Assembly (NCBI RefSeq): GCF_900104185.1 | Contig: NZ_FNIZ01000002.1 | Span: 108,301-172,300 of the forward strand | DNA: 64,000 nt | Direction: 5' to 3' | DNA from: Halobacillus aidingensis | GTDB taxonomy: Bacteria > Bacillota > Bacilli > Bacillales > Halobacillaceae | Shown: piece by piece, positions 59,172 through 64,000 of the stretch | How positions within the stretch are numbered: the stretch's first letter is position 1 | Layout of the letters: every line of letters starts with the position of its first letter | Program-made: the position numbers and the translations under genes | The notes under the pieces: generated by a model | What the model was told of the DNA's origin: nothing | Databases searched by the model: none | The model's input: only the letters and a program-made list of their open reading frames with translations

Positions 59172-60446
59172 ATGAAACATTCACTTTGGGGAAACAGGAA
59201 TTTTGTTACGTTCTTTTCAGCCAATGCGCTGTCCAATTTAGGGAATTGGTTTGACTTTGTGGCTGTGTTGATTTTATTTCGGTATACGTGGCAGGCGGAT
59301 CCTTTACTGATTGCGTTGATCCCTGTCATGTATGCGATTCCCAGCATATTGCTTGGCCAGTTTGCTGGTGTTTTTGCGGATCGTAAGGATAAGCTGAAAA
59401 TCCTCGTTTATTCCGATTGGATCCGAGGTGTCCTGACGCTGGTGCTCGTTTTCACTCCTTTCCCATTTCTTGCACTGGCATTAATTTTTTTGAGGAATAC
59501 GGCGGGGGCGATCAGTCTACCTGCCCAGCAGGGACTGGTGAGGAGGATTGTGGAGGAAGAGGACATCATGAAGGCGGTAACGATGAACGGCAGCTTGTTT
59601 CAACTCGTGAAAGTGGTGGGGCCTTTGATCGGAGGGTCCCTGACCGCTGCTTTCTCCCCCTCTTTTTCAATAGCGATCAATAGTGCTTCTTTTCTTCTTT
59701 CCGGAGTAATTCTTCTGTTCATTCGTCCGAAGGAGCAGGAGGCGAATGAGCAGAAAGAAAAGCAAGGGGAGGATGTTGGATTTTGGACATCGTGGAAGGA
59801 AGGCTGGAGCTTCGTACTGAAAAGCCGGATTCTGACGGCCAGCCTCTTATACGGTATCGTCACCACTTTGACCATCCAGATGATTGATGCGCAGTTCGTC
59901 ACCTTATTCAGCGAGGTCTTTCCTGAAAGAGCGGAGCTTACCGGCTGGGTCATTTCCGCAATCGGGATCGGTTCGCTCCTCGTTGTGCTTGCCCTGAACA
60001 AATTGGATGGTATCAAAAAATACGGATGGTTTTTCGGCACAGCGAGCCTGCTCATTGGTGTCATGACCGGCGGGTTCGGTTTTCTGAATGCCTCGACCTT
60101 CCTCTTTGTAGTCATCGGGCTTGCTCTGTTAGGAGGCATCGGAAATGGCCTCGCCTTTACTGCCGTCAATTATTTGATTCAAAAAGAGCCTCCAAAAGAA
60201 GCCATTGGGAGGGTATCCGGCATTGTCGATTCCACCTTGAGTCTGTTGTTTATCATCGGTCCGCTTCTTGGTGGTCTATTCATTCATCAGTTCGGTGTAG
60301 CGGCGGCTTTTAAAATCATCGGCTTCAGCTTAGTAGGTGTCGGTTCCGTAGGGGTTGTCTTCCAGAACCTTATTTGGAGACGGTCGATCCCCCATGCGAA
60401 TGAGCCTGTAAAGAGTAGAGAGGTGCAAGTGAATTCCAATGCTTAA
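59172..60446 (+). CDS. MFS exporter (MFS_3 / macrolide-efflux type)
   Basis: 424 residues, twelve helices. NRNFVTFFSANALSNLGNWF, LLGQFAGVFADRKDKLK (motif A-like), and the central loop rich in Glu/Lys are typical of the MefA-type MFS_3 group, including many drug or metabolite exporters. Substrate unknown. Start at MKHSLWG after GGGGAGG. Co-oriented with the winged-helix regulator. Confidence 0.9.
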   Translation: MKHSLWGNRNFVTFFSANALSNLGNWFDFVAVLILFRYTWQADPLLIALIPVMYAIPSILLGQFAGVFADRKDKLKILVYSDWIRGVLTLVLVFTPFPFLALALIFLRNTAGAISLPAQQGLVRRIVEEEDIMKAVTMNGSLFQLVKVVGPLIGGSLTAAFSPSFSIAINSASFLLSGVILLFIRPKEQEANEQKEKQGEDVGFWTSWKEGWSFVLKSRILTASLLYGIVTTLTIQMIDAQFVTLFSEVFPERAELTGWVISAIGIGSLLVVLALNKLDGIKKYGWFFGTASLLIGVMTGGFGFLNASTFLFVVIGLALLGGIGNGLAFTAVNYLIQKEPPKEAIGRVSGIVDSTLSLLFIIGPLLGGLFIHQFGVAAAFKIIGFSLVGVGSVGVVFQNLIWRRSIPHANEPVKSREVQVNSNA

Positions 60447-60455
60447 ATTCTTGTA

Positions 60456-60490
60456 GAGGGACTTCCAAAAGGGAAATCCCTCTTTTTTTA
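60456..60490 (+). terminator. terminator of the MFS gene
   Basis: GAGGGA-TTCC pairs with GGAA-TCCCTC around AAAA, followed by T8. Confidence 0.88.
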
Positions 60491-60611
60491 TCAAAGAGTG
60501 TTGTTTTAGAAAGAATCCTTTGAAATAATTAAATGGAATAGCAGGGCTTGTCAGAGAGTTCGTCTTTAAAAAAATGATCTCATGGTGAATTTTGAAAGGG
60601 GATACATAACC

Positions 60612-62543
60612 TTGAATACAAAATACTTAGACTTACTTGCTCAAAAATACGATAGCGAAGAAAAAGTCGTCACTGAAATTATCAATCTGAAAGCGATCCT
60701 TAACCTGCCAAAAGGAACCGAGCATTTCGTCAGTGACCTTCATGGGGAATATCAAGCATTTCAACATGTGTTGAGAAATGGCTCAGGGAGAGTCAAAGAG
60801 AAAATCAGGGATCTTTTTGAAGATGAATTGACGGAGAAGGAATTGGATGAATTCGCGACACTTGTGTTTTATCCGGAAGAAAAAATCAAGCTGATCAAGA
60901 ACGGTTTTGACAATAATGAAGAGCTGGAAAAGTGGTACACGCACACGATCGACCGGATGATCAAGCTCATTTCCTATGCTTCCTCCAAGTACACGCGTTC
61001 CAAGTTACGTAAAGCCCTGCCGACTCAGTTCGTTTATATCATAGAAGAACTTCTCTATAAAACGGATGACATCACAAATAAAGAATCGTACTATAAAAAA
61101 ATCGTCCAGCAGGTTATTTCTCTTGGACAGGCGGACAAGCTCATCAGCGGTCTTGCTTACGCTACACAAAAACTGGTCGTGGACCACCTTCACGTCGTCG
61201 GGGATATTTACGACCGGGGACCGGAGCCGGATAAAATCATGGAAACACTCATCCATTATCCATCGGTCGATATCCAGTGGGGCAACCATGATGTCTTATG
61301 GATCGGTGCTTTTGCCGGATCGAAGGTGTGTCTTGCCAATATCCTGCGCATTTGCGCCCGCTACAACAATTTGGAAATTATTGAAGATGCGTATGGCATC
61401 AATTTAAGGCCGCTGCTCAATCTTGCTGAGAAATATTATGGCGATCATGCTGCCTTCAGACCTAAGATTCATACTGATGACGAACCGTCGGAACATGAGC
61501 AGCTGCAGATTACGAAAATGCATCAGGCGATCGCGATGATTCAGTTCAAACTCGAGAGTTCGATCATTAAGAGGCGGCCGTATTTCCATATGTCTGAGCG
61601 TTTGCTGCTTGAAAAAGTGGATTATGACCGTGAGGAAATCACGCTTCACGGGAAAACGTATCCTCTTGAAAATCCGTGCTTTGCAACGATCGATCCCGAA
61701 GACCCGAATCGTCTCCTGGAGGAAGAGGAGAAGGTGATCGAGAAGCTGCTCTTTTCCATCCAGCATTCGGAGAAGCTTGCAAGACATATGAAATTCCTTA
61801 TGAAAAAGGGCAGCCTTTATTTGAAATACAACGGCAACTTGTTGATTCACGGGTGTATCCCGGTTGATGAAGAAGGAAATATGGAGAAAATGACGATTGA
61901 AGACAAGTCCTATGCCGGGCGTGAGCTGCTCGATATTTTTGAGCACTATCTACGTCATTCGTTTGCGAATCCAAAAGAAACCGATGACTTGGCGACAGAT
62001 ATGGTTTGGTATTTATGGACAGGTCAATTTTCTTCCCTGTTCGGGAAAAGGGAAATGACGACGTTCGAGCGCTACTTCATCTCTGATAAAACCACACACA
62101 AAGAGAGAAAAAACCCATACTATTATTTGCGGGAAGATGAAGAAGTCTGCCGTAAAATTCTTGCTGAATTCGACTTGAATCCAGACCAGGGCCATATCAT
62201 CAATGGACATACGCCTGTGAAAGAAATCGAGGGAGAAAACCCGATCAAAGCAGGCGGAAAGATGGTCGTCATCGATGGAGGGTTTTCGAAAGCCTATCAA
62301 TCGACGACAGGCATTGCTGGGTACACCTTATTGTATAACTCTTTCGGCATGCAGCTTGTCGCCCATAAGCGCTTCAACTCGAAGGAAGAAGTCCTGCGGG
62401 ATGGAACGGATGTTTTGTCTGTGAAGCGGTTGGTAGATAAGGAGCTTGAGAGGAAGAAGGTTTTAGAGACGAATGTAGGGGAAGAACTGCTGCAGGAAAT
62501 TTATATTTTGAACAGCTTGATGGAATACAAGTATATGAAATAA
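60612..62543 (+). CDS. fbp: fructose-1,6-bisphosphatase, class III
   Basis: 643 residues from the TTG start (AAAGGGG 10 bases upstream); an ATG at 60582 without a ribosome site would add ten residues similar to the annotated B. subtilis N-terminus. Hydrolyses fructose-1,6-bisphosphate in gluconeogenesis. Phosphoesterase motifs: [50 protein letters not shown] and [10 protein letters not shown]. Very close to B. subtilis Fbp throughout ([47 protein letters not shown]). Single gene with terminator. Confidence 0.97.
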   Translation: MNTKYLDLLAQKYDSEEKVVTEIINLKAILNLPKGTEHFVSDLHGEYQAFQHVLRNGSGRVKEKIRDLFEDELTEKELDEFATLVFYPEEKIKLIKNGFDNNEELEKWYTHTIDRMIKLISYASSKYTRSKLRKALPTQFVYIIEELLYKTDDITNKESYYKKIVQQVISLGQADKLISGLAYATQKLVVDHLHVVGDIYDRGPEPDKIMETLIHYPSVDIQWGNHDVLWIGAFAGSKVCLANILRICARYNNLEIIEDAYGINLRPLLNLAEKYYGDHAAFRPKIHTDDEPSEHEQLQITKMHQAIAMIQFKLESSIIKRRPYFHMSERLLLEKVDYDREEITLHGKTYPLENPCFATIDPEDPNRLLEEEEKVIEKLLFSIQHSEKLARHMKFLMKKGSLYLKYNGNLLIHGCIPVDEEGNMEKMTIEDKSYAGRELLDIFEHYLRHSFANPKETDDLATDMVWYLWTGQFSSLFGKREMTTFERYFISDKTTHKERKNPYYYLREDEEVCRKILAEFDLNPDQGHIINGHTPVKEIEGENPIKAGGKMVVIDGGFSKAYQSTTGIAGYTLLYNSFGMQLVAHKRFNSKEEVLRDGTDVLSVKRLVDKELERKKVLETNVGEELLQEIYILNSLMEYKYMK

Positions 62544-62552
62544 GGCGATGTA

Positions 62553-62592
62553 AAAAGGACGATGGCTCTTCAGGAGCCATCGTCCTTTTTTA
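62553..62592 (+). terminator. terminator of fbp
   Basis: AAAAGGACGATGGCTC and its complement form a 16-bp stem, short loop, then T run. Confidence 0.95.
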
Positions 62593-62658
62593 GTTTTTCA
62601 TCTTTGTCAGGCGGCCGTCCATGAGAAGTTTCATATGATGGACGGAATCAGCGATGGT

Positions 62659-62841
62659 TTACCACTTAATGCTGCAGCCGACAATGATCAATAGAATGAA
62701 CAATACCACAATCAAAACAAAATTGTTTCGACGTGGACGACAGTGATACATAGGAGCGGACGGCATGTGAGGCATATTCGCACCCATATATGGCGCGTTT
62801 ACATTTGCACCCATCGTGTACGGAGCATTAACATTTTCCAT
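62659..62841 (-). CDS. YjcZ/SscA-like small sporulation membrane peptide
   Basis: 60 residues. A Met/Asn/Pro/Tyr-rich front with two copies of ANVNAPY-like text and a C-terminal helix FVLIVVLFILLIIVGCSIKW, the hallmark of the YjcZ family, which is found in spore formers. Start after AAAGGGATG. It lies next to tgl, both minus strand. Confidence 0.8.
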   Translation of the reverse strand: MENVNAPYTMGANVNAPYMGANMPHMPSAPMYHCRPRRNNFVLIVVLFILLIIVGCSIKW

Positions 62842-62958
62842 GTGAAAACATCCCTTTCGTTTTGTTTCTTTGTCACTATATTGTACTCGCCTAACAGAAA
62901 GTTGAGCCCGTCAACCTTAAAAATGGGTGCATGTCACGAGTACACAAAACAGGGATTT

Positions 62959-63795
62959 TCAATACTTAGGCTTATAGATCAGCTCATATAGGTAATGCCT
63001 GAACGATACTGATGTCTTGTTGTGGTGGACGATGAATGGCCTCGTTTTCTGAATCGTACGTCCGGCAGAGAATCTGGCTAATGGTCGGAAAGACGGGCGT
63101 GTGATCAAGCTCGTCAAATAAGCCGATTGCTGACTGTTTTCCTTCCTTTTCGTATTCAGGCCCTCGATCATTTTTGCTTCTGTCCGGATACTGAATCCAT
63201 GACCGAAAAACTCATCATTTCCCATCGCGATTGCGTTGACTCCCCGAAACCATGGAGTGGCCGGGTTCACATCAGGGTTGTTGAAATACACAACATCTCC
63301 CGGTATATAATGATTCACAAAATTTGAATACAACCCTAGATCATCATCGGTGTGCCAGCTGTATAAGTAGAGGTTTGGAAAGAGTGTGCTGAAGGAAGAA
63401 TCGCCCATCGTTTTCAGGAGGCCGTGATAAAAGTTGATCACACAAGCGGTCGCACATTCGAATTTATACTGATCACTATTTTTGAAAATATCCTGGATCG
63501 CAGCAGCAGGGGAGGCCTGCCGTCGCAATAAAAAACCACCGGCTCTGGTCAGCTGCCAATAGTCAGGATTGCAGCGCGCTGTACGAAAAGTAGCAAAGGT
63601 TGACTCTCCATCGTTCATTTCTTTAGCACTAAGGATGATATTTTTTCTGCTTCTGACCTCAAATAGAAGCTCCTTTTCCGAAGAAAAAGAGTAGATGTTC
63701 GGAGTCTTTTGTAAAGCCTTTATGATTGTCGTCTCGATTTGATCTGGCTTCCACGAATCACTAGGTTGATACGGCATCCCGGATACCTGGATCAT
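62959..63795 (-). CDS. tgl: protein-glutamine gamma-glutamyltransferase (spore coat transglutaminase)
   Basis: 278 residues, slightly longer than B. subtilis Tgl (245). Forms glutamyl-lysine isopeptide bonds between coat proteins. Catalytic Cys114 in YKFECATACVINFYHGLLKT; the LYSWHTDDDLGLY, PGDVVYFNNPDVNP, WFRGVNAIAMGNDEFFGHGF and QSAYLTSL blocks follow the family order. A Lys/Tyr-rich C-terminal extension of ~30 residues is additional. Ribosome site AAAGGAGG. In spore formers expression is late in the mother cell. Confidence 0.94.
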   Translation of the reverse strand: MIQVSGMPYQPSDSWKPDQIETTIIKALQKTPNIYSFSSEKELLFEVRSRKNIILSAKEMNDGESTFATFRTARCNPDYWQLTRAGGFLLRRQASPAAAIQDIFKNSDQYKFECATACVINFYHGLLKTMGDSSFSTLFPNLYLYSWHTDDDLGLYSNFVNHYIPGDVVYFNNPDVNPATPWFRGVNAIAMGNDEFFGHGFSIRTEAKMIEGLNTKRKENSQQSAYLTSLITRPSFRPLARFSAGRTIQKTRPFIVHHNKTSVSFRHYLYELIYKPKY

Positions 63796-63920
63796 ACGGA
63801 TCCTCCTTTGCGAAGTGAAACATTTGTCCTTGTACCTATCCTATTCATGAGTGGAGGGGATGATGTGTAGAGGCTTTTCTCTAGTCTTTCATGGAATTAG
63901 TCTTTATAGGGGGGAGTCGC

Positions 63921-64000
63921 GCACAGGAAGAGTGAGACGCGCGCAGGAAGAGTGAGACGCGCGCAGGAAGAGTGAGACGCGCGCAGGAAGAGTGAGACGC
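63921..64000. repeat. 20-bp tandem repeat running off the right edge
   Basis: Four consecutive copies of GCGCAGGAAGAGTGAGACGC, the first with one mismatch (GCACAG...), filling the last 80 bp. The array clearly continues beyond the window. Confidence 0.95.

Noticed and set aside
63921..64000. CRISPR array
   Set aside because: The units are contiguous with no unique spacers and no cas genes are present.

Overview
The window looks like the chromosome of an endospore-forming, low-to-moderate-GC Bacillota of the Bacillaceae type (Halobacillus, Bacillus or a relative; the genus is inference). Evidence: strong AGGAGG-type ribosome sites, frequent TTG/GTG starts, and Bacillus-type genes for a CwlJ-like cortex hydrolase, protein-glutamine gamma-glutamyltransferase Tgl, a Spo0E-like phosphatase, a YjcZ-like peptide, DUF3231, DUF2512 and DUF3243 proteins, class III Fbp, YkwC and YhfP. 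No rRNA, tRNA, CRISPR array, IS transposase or prophage was seen.

Layout. 0-9 kb: small detoxification, acetyltransferase and VOC genes (including a FosB-like fosfomycin thiol transferase), a LysR regulator, a hotdog thioesterase, several tiny membrane proteins and three damaged genes. 9-10.6 kb: a PBP4-type D-Ala-D-Ala carboxypeptidase. 10.8-22.3 kb: a Fur-box-controlled siderophore locus in two transcription units, (i) acyltransferase plus alpha/beta-hydrolase and (ii) DABA aminotransferase, DABA decarboxylase, NIS synthetase, acyltransferase, N-hydroxylase, second NIS synthetase and aspartokinase. Read as a pathway, this is a citrate-hydroxamate siderophore of the schizokinen/rhizobactin 1021 kind: aspartate -> aspartyl phosphate -> (semialdehyde) -> DABA -> 1,3-diaminopropane -> N-hydroxy-N-acyl arms -> condensation on citrate. 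No transporter for it lies in the window. 22-40 kb: stress and spore-associated genes (Mn catalase, DUF3231, aldo/keto reductase, lactate-oxidase family, DUF2975/HTH pair, secreted LTD-phospholipase D protein, CwlJ, MscS channel).

40-47 kb is a visibly AT-rich accessory stretch with dispersed and inverted repeats. It carries a membrane protein, two adjacent unrecognised genes that each contain an HEPN-like R-N-x3-H motif (the best candidate for an undescribed, possibly defensive system), frameshifted small membrane-protein genes and an OFA-family MFS transporter. 47-64 kb returns to ordinary genes: RibD-like reductase, azlCD divergent from a MocR regulator, a two-domain DUF3231 protein, ykwC, a TetR regulator divergent from yhfP with a doubled operator between them, a winged-helix/TPR-like regulator before an MFS exporter, fbp, and tgl. 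A 20-bp tandem repeat runs off the right edge.

Three genes each look one base short in a homopolymer (A6 near 7752, A8 near 43929, T5 near 46105), so either local gene decay or systematic homopolymer under-calling should be kept in mind when reading the pseudogene calls.
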